Shown: positions 8,459 to 15,292 of the stretch, piece by piece
Position numbering within the stretch: the first letter of the stretch is position 1
How the letters are laid out: each line of letters begins with the position of its first letter
DNA from: Microbacterium bovistercoris
Lineage (GTDB): Bacteria > Actinomycetota > Actinomycetes > Actinomycetales > Microbacteriaceae
NCBI RefSeq assembly: GCF_003387575.1
Contig: NZ_QUAB01000036.1
Location: 1-44,676, forward strand
Length of the DNA stretch: 44,676 nt
Direction of reading: 5' to 3'
Translations under genes and position numbers: made by a program
Notes under the pieces: generated by a model
Databases searched by the model: none
What the model was told of the DNA's origin: nothing
What the model saw: only the letters and a program-made list of their open reading frames with translations

Positions 8459-9774
8459 TGAGCGATCAGCGTGACCTGCTACTCACCCCCGCATCACAGA
8501 TCCCTACCCGCAGGCAAGCATGGCTGTGGACCGGGCGCATCCCCCTCGGGACGACCACGATCTTCGCCGGCCGGGGCGGGGAAGGGAAGTCAACGTTCGC
8601 CCTATACCTCGCCGCGCTCATCAACAAAGGCGAACTCGACGGCGACTTGCACGGCGCCGGCTACCCCGTCCTGATCATCAGCCATGAGGACGACTGGTCA
8701 ACCGTGATGAATCCGCGGCTGATCGGCGCGACCGCGAACCTCGACTACGTGTACCAGGTGCGGGTGCGGATGACCGTCGACGAGACCACCTCCGAGACCG
8801 TCCCGGCGTTCCCGATGGATCTGCAGTTGATCCGGGATGCGGTCGAACAGACCGGCGCGAAGATGCTCATCGTCGACCCGATCACGTCGACGATCGGCGG
8901 AGACCTGCACAAGGTAGCCGACGTGCGGCGGGCGCTCGACCCGCTCGCCCAGTTGGCGCAGGAACTCGAGATCGCCGTCATCGGGATCATGCACTTCAAC
9001 AAGGGCGCCGGCAACGCGTCCGACAAGCTCTCGGGATCTCACGGGTTCCGGGACGCCGTCCGCTCGGTGCTGCTGTTCGCGACCGACGAAGACACCGGTC
9101 AGCGCATCGTCACCGTGGACAAGTCGAACTACTCGCAGGAGCGCGGCGCATCCTTCGCATTCAACCTGACCAGCACCCCTGTGTACATCGATGACGGCGG
9201 ATGCACCGAAGTCGGAACCGTCCAGTATCTCGGCGACACCGACGTGACCGTGAGCGACATCATCAACCGCACCAGCGGCGATGCCGAAAGCGTCGATGAC
9301 CGCAACGCAGCGCAGGGATTCCTGCTCGACTACCTCCGCGAACGGGACGCGTACGAGGCGCCGGCCGGGGACGTGATCAAGGCCGGCCGCGTTGCAGGGT
9401 TCAGCGAGCAGGAGATCAAGGATGCCCGCCGGCGCTGCCGTGATCCCCGTGTGGCCTCACAGAAGTCCGGAGGGCGCGGGGTCGGTTGGGTGTGGGCGAT
9501 CGTTTCTGAAGGTGGCACCAAAGGTGGCGAAGGTGGCACGGTTCCGAGTCCTGCCACCTTTGCCACCTTCACGCCACCTTTGACCGCAGACGACGATGAT
9601 AAGGAGGCAGCGCCAGTGTCCTACCTCGACCACCGGCCCGCGATCATCGAGCGCGCTGACATGCGCTGCCCCGTCTGTGACGGCCCGGTCGGGATGCTCA
9701 ACCCCGGCTACTGCGACACGATCGACACCGCACACGCGAACCACCGCGCCGACGCCCTGGCCGTGACCCAGTGA
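8458..9774 (+). CDS. AAA family ATPase, RepA/DnaB-like replicative helicase
   Basis: This 438-aa protein resembles RepA-type hexameric helicases (AAA_25 fold). Walker A GRGGEGKST lies near residue 38, Walker B MLIVDP near 141, and MHFNKG plus GSHGFRDAVRSVL are typical of the family. A basic glycine-rich region (residues about 340-375) follows, then a C-terminal CPVC...CDTIDTAHANH segment that may be a zinc-binding tail. It probably drives replication of the excised element. The gene contains the iteron-like repeat cluster at 9509-9580, so the origin may lie inside it. Element 2 has an unrelated ATPase at this locus. It overlaps both neighbours by 1-4 bases. Confidence 0.85.
   Translation: MSDQRDLLLTPASQIPTRRQAWLWTGRIPLGTTTIFAGRGGEGKSTFALYLAALINKGELDGDLHGAGYPVLIISHEDDWSTVMNPRLIGATANLDYVYQVRVRMTVDETTSETVPAFPMDLQLIRDAVEQTGAKMLIVDPITSTIGGDLHKVADVRRALDPLAQLAQELEIAVIGIMHFNKGAGNASDKLSGSHGFRDAVRSVLLFATDEDTGQRIVTVDKSNYSQERGASFAFNLTSTPVYIDDGGCTEVGTVQYLGDTDVTVSDIINRTSGDAESVDDRNAAQGFLLDYLRERDAYEAPAGDVIKAGRVAGFSEQEIKDARRRCRDPRVASQKSGGRGVGWVWAIVSEGGTKGGEGGTVPSPATFATFTPPLTADDDDKEAAPVSYLDHRPAIIERADMRCPVCDGPVGMLNPGYCDTIDTAHANHRADALAVTQ
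9509..9580. repeat. iteron-like AAGGTGGC cluster, candidate origin of element 1
   Basis: AAGGTGGC occurs at 9509, 9521 and 9530, then its reverse complement GCCACCTT at 9553, 9562 and 9573. The two arms face each other across 15 bases. The repeats lie inside the ATPase coding frame. Opposed iteron sets near a Rep gene are a known origin layout in satellites and plasmids; the function here is inferred. Confidence 0.55.
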
Positions 9775-9944
9775 TCACCCGAGACGCATTCGGTCACATA
9801 GCCGACACGATCACCTGCCCCGACTGCAACGCCGACCGCAAGCTCGTCGAGATCGAACCCCACGTGTTCGTGCTTGCCGTCATGCACGACGACACCTGCC
9901 CATGGCTCAACCCCGGGGGGTACGGGTGCGGAGACCTGGCCTGA
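9771..9944 (+). CDS. small cysteine-rich protein (element 1)
   Basis: This 57-aa protein starts at GTG 9771 in a GTGA overlap with the ATPase stop. It has CPDC near residue 17 and a second cluster HDDTCPWLNPGGYGC near 45-54, suggesting one zinc site. The start-stop overlap, open frame and motif spacing support a real gene. I do not recognise a family. It begins a set of three small Cys-rich products in this element. Confidence 0.6.
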   Translation: MITRDAFGHIADTITCPDCNADRKLVEIEPHVFVLAVMHDDTCPWLNPGGYGCGDLA

Positions 9945-9954
9945 ACGATGGGAC

Positions 9955-9997
9955 GCCTGACCGCCCGGGGGTCTTCATTTTTTCGGCCCAGGGGGGC
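9955..9997. other. cos-like or packaging-like repeat, copy 1
   Basis: GCCTGACCGCCCGGGGGTC (9955-9973) is followed by a T-run and CCCAGGGGGGC (9987-9997). Both words recur at 12025-12043 and 11981-11991 on the far side of the capsid gene. G-runs with a T tract near head genes are suggestive of a cohesive-end or terminase site, but no terminase is encoded here. Confidence 0.35.
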
Positions 9998-10015
9998 GCG
10001 CGCGAGGGGAAGCTC

Positions 10016-10213
10016 ATGAGCGCTGACACCTGTGGGCGATGCGGACGCCGGATCGATCTCACGCAGCGCCCCGGCTCTGCATGGTGCTCGGAGCGGTGCC
10101 AGCGCCTCGGGGAGGGCCGAAAGCGGGAACCACAGACCGATTCCGAGCGTTGGGCGGCGATGCTCGCACGCGATCGGGAACACCAGCGAAACCACGGAAG
10201 GAACACCCGATGA
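10016..10213 (+). CDS. small zinc-finger-like protein (element 1)
   Basis: This 65-aa basic protein has an N-terminal CGRCG...CSERC arrangement (residues 6-27), which looks like a four-cysteine zinc knuckle, followed by a charged helix. The start at 10016 follows GAGGGGA. It ends in an ATGA overlap with the next gene. Similar small Cys4 proteins are common in actinophage early and head-proximal regions, but I cannot name a function. Confidence 0.65.
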   Translation: MSADTCGRCGRRIDLTQRPGSAWCSERCQRLGEGRKREPQTDSERWAAMLARDREHQRNHGRNTR

Positions 10214-10404
10214 ACGACCACACGTTTGAGGAGATCATCAGCGCCGGCGCGCCAGACGTTGCCGCGGAGTTCGAGGCGGTGAAGCGCGGCAGCTGCTCAG
10301 GCTGCGGGGCGCTCTGGATGCCCGAGATCCTCGGTGGCGAGTGGGGTGTCGTCATCGAACACGACGACGGATGTCCCGGCGAATGTCCGGAGGTGGTCGT
10401 ATGA
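10210..10404 (+). CDS. small cysteine-containing protein (element 1)
   Basis: This 64-aa acidic protein has CSGCG near residue 28 and CPGEC near 57, a possible split zinc site. It is coupled by ATGA overlaps on both sides, so it belongs to the same operon as the capsid gene. No family recognised. Confidence 0.65.
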   Translation: MNDHTFEEIISAGAPDVAAEFEAVKRGSCSGCGALWMPEILGGEWGVVIEHDDGCPGECPEVVV

Positions 10405-10724
10405 TCGAGGCAGGCCAGGAGTTCCGGCCGGAAGATTCTGAAGTCGCTTGGAGTTCCAGCGCAACAGCCGAAGACCGTCGAGCACTGCTCCGAGAACCGG
10501 CACCCCATGCGGATGGGGGCAACCCGCTGAGCGGAGCCGCCGAGCTGGATCGAGTCATCAACGACATCGAACATCGGGCCGCGTCCGAGCAACGGAAGCT
10601 GACCAGGGATGAGCGAAGACTCGTCACCAAGCTCCGAGCGAAGCACGCCGAGTTGCTCTCCACCGCACTCAACGAAGCCGAGCGGTTCTTCGGGATCGCT
10701 CCGGATCACCCTGAGGAGTGGTGA
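10401..10724 (+). CDS. helical protein upstream of capsid (candidate assembly factor)
   Basis: This 107-aa, highly charged, mostly helical protein lies immediately before and nearly overlaps the capsid gene. The segment HRAASEQRKLTRDERRLVTKL (residues about 60-80) resembles the charged helices of HK97-type delta or scaffold regions. The element 2 protein at 21010, next to the tape measure gene, contains a similar EERKLTSDEQQR stretch. A scaffold or assembly role is inferred from position, charge and helix content; there is no protease motif. Confidence 0.6.
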   Translation: MIEAGQEFRPEDSEVAWSSSATAEDRRALLREPAPHADGGNPLSGAAELDRVINDIEHRAASEQRKLTRDERRLVTKLRAKHAELLSTALNEAERFFGIAPDHPEEW

Positions 10725-10726
10725 AC

Positions 10727-11830
10727 ATGAACATGACCGAGAAGGACTTCACCAGCAAGGCCGCGCAGCACACCGCACAGGCGCGCGCCATCAGCAACGA
10801 GTTCGAGGGCAAGTCGATGCCCGCCGAGGCTGCGAAGCAGATGCAGGCGCACCTGCAGAAGGCCGGCGACCTCCGCCGACAGGCCGACCTCGCGAAGCAC
10901 GAAGCATGGCTCGCTGAGCCGCAGTACAAGCACGACATGCTCGGCGGCAACGACTTCGACGCGACCCCCGCCACCGTGCACCCGCTCGCGATGCCGAACG
11001 ATCTGCCCGGCCGTCTCGCAACGTCGACCCGCGAGGGTAAGACGTTCCAGTGGCGCTCTGACCTCGAGTCGAAGGCCGCGCTGACCACCAGCGACACGGG
11101 CACGTCCACCACGTTCGTCGGAACCAGCGTGCCCGCCGGCCTGCTGCTGCACAGCTTCGCCGGGGTCGCCGCCGCACCCCTCGACGGCATCGACGCGACG
11201 TTCCCGACGTGGACCACGCCGACCGCCGCCACCGGAGTCGCCGAGGGCGCAGCCGTCACCGAGTACGCCGACGTCGTCCCGGGCACGTCGACCGCAAAGC
11301 GCTACGGCCGGTGGACCGAGCTCAACGCGGAGTCCGAGCTCAGCCTCGGCACCGGAGACCTGCTGAGCCTGCACCGACTCGGGATCGCACGCGACCTGAA
11401 CGTGGCCTTCCTGGCGGCGCTGAAGGCCGCACACGGCACGATCACCGCATTCGCGACCGACGCCGAGCACATGCTCCGCCTCGCCATCGCCACCGTCGCA
11501 TCGCAGCTGGGCATCGAGCCCACCGCAGTCACCGTCGCCATCAACGCGGCCGACTACGCCAACCTCGGCTTCGCCCCCACGAGCGGCGCGGACGTGGCAA
11601 CCAGCATCGTCCGGTTCGCCGGCGCCAAACTGTTCGTCACCCCCGCTGTCACCGCAGGCGAGGCCGTCGCGTTCGCTGGCATGGCGGCAAAGTACCACCA
11701 GGCCAAGTCGCTCGAGATCCTCACGGACCGCGACGTCAAGACCGCAGTGTGGAGCGTCGGCTCCCACGTCATCGGCGGATACGGCGTCGGACTGCCCGAA
11801 GGTGTCAGCTACGTCGACCTCGCCGCGTAG
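10727..11830 (+). CDS. HK97-fold phage major capsid protein (element 1)
   Basis: This 367-aa protein has a charged helical N-terminus (residues 1-75, delta-domain-like), then a body with the features of the phage_capsid family: FPTWTTPTAATGVAEGAAVTE, the E-loop/spine region GRWTELNAESELS, and a C-terminal SVGSHVIGGYGVGLPEGVSYVDL. The length matches normal major capsid proteins, so it is not a fragment. I chose ATG 10727, eight bases after GAGGAG; GTG 10718/10721 are alternatives. It is the last gene of the element operon and no portal, terminase or protease accompanies it. It could form a satellite-specific head with helper components, or interfere with helper head assembly. Confidence 0.85.
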   Translation: MNMTEKDFTSKAAQHTAQARAISNEFEGKSMPAEAAKQMQAHLQKAGDLRRQADLAKHEAWLAEPQYKHDMLGGNDFDATPATVHPLAMPNDLPGRLATSTREGKTFQWRSDLESKAALTTSDTGTSTTFVGTSVPAGLLLHSFAGVAAAPLDGIDATFPTWTTPTAATGVAEGAAVTEYADVVPGTSTAKRYGRWTELNAESELSLGTGDLLSLHRLGIARDLNVAFLAALKAAHGTITAFATDAEHMLRLAIATVASQLGIEPTAVTVAINAADYANLGFAPTSGADVATSIVRFAGAKLFVTPAVTAGEAVAFAGMAAKYHQAKSLEILTDRDVKTAVWSVGSHVIGGYGVGLPEGVSYVDLAA

Positions 11831-11940
11831 CACCCGCGCGTCAACGTCACCCGCCGAGGACACCAGCGCCACGCGCGGGAACGATGGCCGGATAGCCAGT
11901 GCCCTTTCGTCCTGACAGAGACCCGACCAGCGCGCAACAC

Positions 11941-11976
11941 ACAGTGCCCCTCAGGACAGACCCTGAGGGGCACTGT
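11941..11976 (+). terminator. hairpin downstream of capsid gene
   Basis: A perfect 15-bp stem (11941-11955 with 11962-11976) with a 6-base loop lies 110 bases after the capsid stop and is not followed by a T-run. It is the likely end of the element 1 operon transcript. Confidence 0.6.
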
Positions 11977-11980
11977 CGCG

Positions 11981-12067
11981 CCCAGGGGGGCACCCATTCG
12001 GAGACTGGCCGATCGGCGTGGGGGGCCTGACCGCCCGGGGGTCATCTATCTCCCTGGGCATTTTTTT
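11981..12067. other. cos-like or packaging-like repeat, copy 2
   Basis: CCCAGGGGGGC (11981-11991) and GCCTGACCGCCCGGGGGTC (12025-12043) repeat words found at 9955-9997, but in swapped order. CTCCCTGGGCA and a T-run follow to 12067. This non-coding right end of element 1 (11831-12280) otherwise holds only hairpins and arm sites. Confidence 0.35.
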
Positions 12068-12099
12068 CCACACGGGATGGACAATTCCGATGTCCACAC

Positions 12100-12135
12100 T
12101 GCCGAGGGTCTCCACAGTGTGGAGAGCCCTCGGCA
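12100..12135. other. strong hairpin in element 1 right end
   Basis: TGCCGAGGG (12100-12108) pairs with CCCTCGGCA (12127-12135) and continues as CTCCACA/TGTGGAG around a single-base centre, about 17 bp with one bulge. It is not next to a gene end. It may be part of the cis-acting packaging, origin or attachment region. Confidence 0.5.
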
Positions 12136-12158
12136 TCCGGGCATAGAGCATCGATTCG

Positions 12159-12177
12159 TGGCAACACCGTGGCAACA
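12159..12177. repeat. integrase arm-type sites, element 1 right
   Basis: TGGCAACA at 12159-12166 and 12170-12177 has the same orientation and 11-base spacing as the pair at 5474-5492. It is followed by GCCGTGATT, which also follows the arm sites of element 2 (near 27058-27066). Confidence 0.6.
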
Positions 12178-12217
12178 GTCGCCGTGATTCGTGCCCGGTT
12201 CCGCCGACTCCAGTAAG

Positions 12218-12247
12218 CGAAACTCCGCATAATCACGCGGAGTTTCG
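12218..12247. terminator. hairpin near right end of element 1
   Basis: An 11-bp perfect stem CGAAACTCCGC/GCGGAGTTTCG with an 8-base loop lies 34 bases before the middle att core. It could block read-through across the junction or shape the attachment site. Confidence 0.5.
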
Positions 12248-12280
12248 GTGGGGTCACGTCGTCATGCGGCAGGGATTAGG

Positions 12281-12304
12281 GTTCAAATCCCACCGTCACC
12301 GCCA
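12281..12304. repeat. att core between the two elements
   Basis: An exact 24-base copy of the tRNA-Ser 3' end (26 bases with 12279-12280) acts as the right end of element 1 and the left end of element 2. It shows the elements are in tandem, not nested. Confidence 0.9.
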
Positions 12305-12310
12305 CTGTAG

Positions 12311-12351
12311 AAGCCCCGCGATCCCTTGGAAACATTGGGAACGCGGGGCTT
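12311..12351. terminator. terminator after integrase 2
   Basis: AAGCCCCGCG (12311-12320) pairs with CGCGGGGCTT (12342-12351), with inner TCCC/GGGA pairing. On the minus strand it directly follows the integrase gene. It is the counterpart of 5408-5450 in element 1. Confidence 0.65.
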
Positions 12352-12366
12352 TCTCTATGTCTGGGG

Positions 12367-13479
12367 TTAGCTCGTGGACACGCTGGTGGACACATTCGCG
12401 GCGGAACGTGCCTGATCCAACGCGTCCGAAACGGCATTGAGGTCGTCGTCGAACAGGTCTGCGTAAACGTCCAGAGTCATGGCCGCAGAGGCGTGCCCCA
12501 GCATCCGCTGAACGGCCTTCACGTTCGCCCCCGCGCTGATCGCGAATGACGCGGCACTGTGTCGCAGATCGTGGGGTGTGACCCTCGGGAACGACGGATC
12601 TTGCGCCTGTGCCCGTTTCACTGCAGCGGCGAACCATCCATCACGGGAGTTGGGGAGTCGCATGTGATCGAACCCGTCACCGAACAACAGCGCGGCAGGG
12701 GATGGCCGCGACTCCGCAAGCTCTCTGATCCCTGCGGCGAGGAACTTCGGGTAGGGGACCGACCGTGCGATGTGAGTCTTTGGTGTGCCGACGATGACCG
12801 TCGTGCCGACCATCACGGCGTTCTCGTGCACGTTCAGACGCCGCTGCTCGAGGTTCACGTCACGAACCCGCAGCCCGGTAGCCTCACCCCACCGCAGCCC
12901 GGTGTACGCCAGCGTCTCAACCAGCAGCGCATGACGCCCAGCCGCAGACGCGAGAGCCGCCGCCTGTGTGTGCGTGAGGTAGATCTTCCGCTTGGCCGTC
13001 TTCCGGGGGAGGTTGACGCCCCGCGCCGGGTTCGAGGGAATGCGACGGTCTTTGACTGCCACATCGAGGATGCCGGCAAGCACCCCGTACACGCGGAGCA
13101 CCGAGCTGGGGGAGTGCGTTGAACTGAGCGCGGTAACCCATGCCTGAACGTCACTGTGGCGGATGGTCCCGACCTGACGTGTACCCCACTTAGGGGCCAC
13201 GTGAAGCCGCCACGCGCTCTCTACGGGCCTCAGAGACGACGGCTTGAGGTGTGACTGTCCCGCAAGCCAAACGGCCCCCAGAACGGCAATGGTGGCTTTG
13301 CTGTCGGCGGGGTCGACGAACGTCCCCTGGCTCTTGGACGACTCGAGGTTGTGCAAGTACTCCCGAGCATCCCGCTTCGTGGCAAACCCGCGCTTGGACG
13401 TCTGCTTGCGATCCGGTGTGCGGTACCGAACCCTGTAGAGCGTCTTACCGCTCGCGGTGTACGCCTCAATCGTCGCCAT
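12367..13479 (-). CDS. tyrosine site-specific integrase of element 2
   Basis: This 370-aa tyrosine recombinase is closely related to integrase 1, with near-identical catalytic blocks. Catalytic residues are Arg in TGLRWGEATGLRV (near 194), HDLRHSAASFAIS (near 303), LGH (near 326) and Tyr in TLDVYADLF (near 337). The start ATG at 13479 gives MATIEAYTASGKTLYRVRY, aligning with the start of integrase 1; an upstream ATG at 13497 is an alternative. It overlaps the repressor stop by 14 bases. The C-terminus after the catalytic Tyr diverges from integrase 1 and ends in a Ser/Thr/Val repeat imposed by the arm-site DNA. Confidence 0.95.
   Translation of the reverse strand: MATIEAYTASGKTLYRVRYRTPDRKQTSKRGFATKRDAREYLHNLESSKSQGTFVDPADSKATIAVLGAVWLAGQSHLKPSSLRPVESAWRLHVAPKWGTRQVGTIRHSDVQAWVTALSSTHSPSSVLRVYGVLAGILDVAVKDRRIPSNPARGVNLPRKTAKRKIYLTHTQAAALASAAGRHALLVETLAYTGLRWGEATGLRVRDVNLEQRRLNVHENAVMVGTTVIVGTPKTHIARSVPYPKFLAAGIRELAESRPSPAALLFGDGFDHMRLPNSRDGWFAAAVKRAQAQDPSFPRVTPHDLRHSAASFAISAGANVKAVQRMLGHASAAMTLDVYADLFDDDLNAVSDALDQARSAANVSTSVSTS
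12375..12393. repeat. integrase arm-type sites, element 2 left
   Basis: TGGACAC occurs at 12375-12381 and 12387-12393 inside the last codons of integrase 2, and encodes its odd C-terminal STSVSTS on the other strand. It matches the TGGACACA pair at 27015-27033, not the TGGCAACA pair of element 1. Confidence 0.6.
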
Positions 13480-14041
13480 TGGGTAGTCCAGTCTCATCGA
13501 CCTTGTAGTCGGTCAGATCGATTCCCAAGCCGGTTAGTCCCTCCGCTAGGTCGCGCAACCGGGCCTCCTCTTCATCGATGATGTTGCTCCAATCGGTGGC
13601 GGTGTCCGCTCCGCGTGCAATCTCAGCCCGAGCTCTGACGACGCGCTCTCGCGTCCGCGTGTAATCGAGCAGCATCTTGATCCGGTTCTGCGCAATCATC
13701 TGTTGCGGCGTCGCCGGATGGTTGGCCTGTTGCCCGGTCAAGAACCACTCAATCGCCGTCCACGCGCGGACGCGCTCTGCAACGCCTTCACCCTCTGCCA
13801 CGTCCAAGAAGACGTTCGGCTGCTCAATGGGGAGAGCCAATGCCACAGGCGGAATCCCGAGGGCCCACGCTAGGGCAATCACTTCGTCAAGCGTCACGTC
13901 TTTCTTGCGGCCACTCTCGATGTTCGAGATGACAGCGCGCGACATCGGCACCTTCTTGCTGAGTCGTTCAGCGCTCAGGCCGGAGAGGTTTCGGTAGTAG
14001 GCCAGACGGGCTCCGAGCCCGTCGCTAGGTCGTTGAGGCAT
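13466..14041 (-). CDS. XRE-family HTH transcriptional regulator (element 2 repressor)
   Basis: This 191-aa protein has an N-terminal HTH (LGARLAYYRNLSGLSAERLS, then AVISNIESGRKKDVTLDEVI) and a helical C-terminal region. It is homologous in plan to the element 1 repressor (ALGGRIAHYRRLNKMSAEDL, IIANIETGRRKDI) but diverged enough in the recognition helix region to be heterospecific. It is co-transcribed with integrase 2 and divergent from the excisionase gene. Candidate operator repeats lie at 14071-14099. Confidence 0.85.
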   Translation of the reverse strand: MPQRPSDGLGARLAYYRNLSGLSAERLSKKVPMSRAVISNIESGRKKDVTLDEVIALAWALGIPPVALALPIEQPNVFLDVAEGEGVAERVRAWTAIEWFLTGQQANHPATPQQMIAQNRIKMLLDYTRTRERVVRARAEIARGADTATDWSNIIDEEEARLRDLAEGLTGLGIDLTDYKVDETGLPNGDD

Positions 14042-14290
14042 GTGAGCAGTTTAGACGCGCAGCTCATGAAAATGAAAGAGACTGGCATGCAATGAAAGAA
14101 ACCTGCGCCGAATCGACGCAACACATGGTACAGTGAACTCAAGATCGCCCCTTCCGGAGCAACGCGATGAGGGATCGGGACGATGCGAACAGTGGCAACT
14201 CAATCGGCGGCTTGACCGCCACACAACCACTTTCGGGCCTCACCAACCGGTGAAGCCCTACTTGAAGCGCCAACAGAAAGGAGGTGCCCG
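14042..14290. promoter_or_regulatory. divergent control region of element 2
   Basis: Between repressor and excisionase, AATGAAAGA is repeated at 14071-14079 and 14091-14099, exactly 20 bases (two helical turns) apart: likely repressor sites. A possible -10 TACAGT lies near 14130-14135. The rest is an untranslated leader of about 150 bases that may contain a short peptide (14167-14253). Element 1 has different operators (palindromes), consistent with separate immunity. Confidence 0.5.
14167..14253 (+). CDS. possible leader peptide before excisionase
   Basis: A 28-codon frame starts at ATG 14167 after TTCCGGAG and ends with TGA 37 bases before the excisionase ATG. It is not conserved in element 1 and has no motif, so it may be chance. 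Confidence 0.2.
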   Translation: MRDRDDANSGNSIGGLTATQPLSGLTNR

Positions 14291-14488
14291 ATGGATGAAC
14301 TGATGACGCCCGAACAGCTTGCGGAGTATCTGCAGGTGTCCACCGGCACGCTGTCGAACGATCGCTACCTGGGCCGTGGGCCGAGGTTCATTCGCGTAGG
14401 TCGCAAGATCCGGTACGCCCGAGCCGATGTGCAGGCGTACCTGGACGCGAATATCCACACGCGCACCGACCTGCGCGCAGCAGTCTGA
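14291..14488 (+). CDS. AlpA/excisionase-like HTH protein (element 2)
   Basis: This 65-aa HTH_17 protein has MTPEQLAEYLQVSTGTLSNDR followed by the wing PRFIRVGRKIRYARADVQAYL, the standard layout of phage excisionases and AlpA activators. A strong ribosome binding site AAGGAGGT precedes ATG 14291. It is the counterpart of the 66-aa gene at 7288 in element 1 and the first gene after the repressor. It may direct excision or activate the operon. Confidence 0.8.
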   Translation: MDELMTPEQLAEYLQVSTGTLSNDRYLGRGPRFIRVGRKIRYARADVQAYLDANIHTRTDLRAAV

Positions 14489-14555
14489 CCAAGACAAAAG
14501 CCCCCGAAGCCGTGCAGGGCACCAGGGGCACGAACACACACCTAGGAGAGATGAA

Positions 14556-14846
14556 ATGTCCAGTACTGATGTTACCAGTGCCGTGCTCGAGCGACCAGCT
14601 TGGGCAACCGCCACGGAAGTCGACGACGCAGAGGGGATCGTCACGAACAGCGCAGAGCTGCAGTTTCGGCAGTTCACCGTTCGTCTCGTTCACGACGTTG
14701 TTGACGGAGCTGACCGCGGGACCGACGTCCTTGTTGACTGGAAGAACGGCGGCTGGAACGAGGCGTTTGAACTCCCGGCCACGGAGATCCCCGGACTCAT
14801 CGAAGCGCTCAGGCGTGCACTGCGGACCGTGGAGGGGCAGCGATGA
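14556..14846 (+). CDS. hypothetical protein, element 2 early operon
   Basis: This 96-aa acidic protein is probably one alpha/beta domain (QFRQFTVRLVHDVVDGADRG, then VDWKNGGWNEAFELP). The start at 14556 has AGGAGA upstream; the ATG at 14551 is in another frame. It overlaps the next gene by four bases. The sequence is not clearly related to the element 1 gene in the same slot. The family is not recognised. Confidence 0.65.
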   Translation: MSSTDVTSAVLERPAWATATEVDDAEGIVTNSAELQFRQFTVRLVHDVVDGADRGTDVLVDWKNGGWNEAFELPATEIPGLIEALRRALRTVEGQR

Positions 14847-15292
14847 ACACTCTGACCGCCCGCCCGCCGCAGCTCGCCGTACTCGCGGACATCGACAAGC
14901 AGATCGCCGAACTTGTCGAGAGGCGCGTCACAACCACCGAAGAGATGCTTGCTGATCTCGATTGGATGGAGACGCCCCTCACCCGCCTCCCGGACTTTTA
15001 CGCCGGCAAGCTCGATGGCGCACCTGTCGGGACCCGTGTTCACATCGTCGCGCAGTACGAAGAGCGCCCCAGAGACGAGTTCTCGATGATGAGGTTCAGC
15101 ACACACACGCCCGAAGCCTGCGAAGCCGAATGGTGTTGCGCCGGCGAAGCGGGCGGCATCGTCAAGGGCGGCGGTCCGACCCGGTGGCGCTTCCGATGCG
15201 AGGGAACGTTCGAATTCATCGGCAGCGCCAACTCAGGGTGGCGAGGTTCGCGCGAGTTTCTGTTCATTCAGGATGACAGCACCCAAGCCTGA
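14843..15292 (+). CDS. hypothetical protein, element 2 early operon
   Basis: This 149-aa protein has an N-terminal helix (DIDKQIAELVERRVTTTEEM) and a C-terminal beta-rich part containing CEAEWCCAGEAGG and RFRCEGTFEF. The cysteines could bind a metal. It starts in an ATGA overlap and its 3' end overlaps the next gene by 20 bases. No family recognised. Confidence 0.65.
   Translation: MNTLTARPPQLAVLADIDKQIAELVERRVTTTEEMLADLDWMETPLTRLPDFYAGKLDGAPVGTRVHIVAQYEERPRDEFSMMRFSTHTPEACEAEWCCAGEAGGIVKGGGPTRWRFRCEGTFEFIGSANSGWRGSREFLFIQDDSTQA

Larger units (their letters stand above)
5379..12304. mobile_element. integrated element 1: capsid-encoding phage satellite-like island
   Basis: This is a 6.9-kb island between two exact copies of the tRNA-Ser 3' end. 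Contents in order are integrase and repressor on the minus strand, then a plus-strand train of about ten overlapping genes: excisionase, two small proteins, RepA-like ATPase, three cysteine-rich small proteins, a helical protein and a major capsid protein. It has no terminase, portal, tail or lysis genes. All frames are open and most junctions are ATGA/GTGA overlaps, so it does not look like a decayed prophage. The size and content (integration, regulation, replication, one structural gene) match phage-satellite logic. Dependence on a helper phage is inferred. Confidence 0.75.

Noticed and set aside
12042..12257. 71-aa minus-strand frame in the right end of element 1
   Set aside because: Overlaps hairpins, arm sites and the cos-like repeat; its translation is explained by those DNA repeats.
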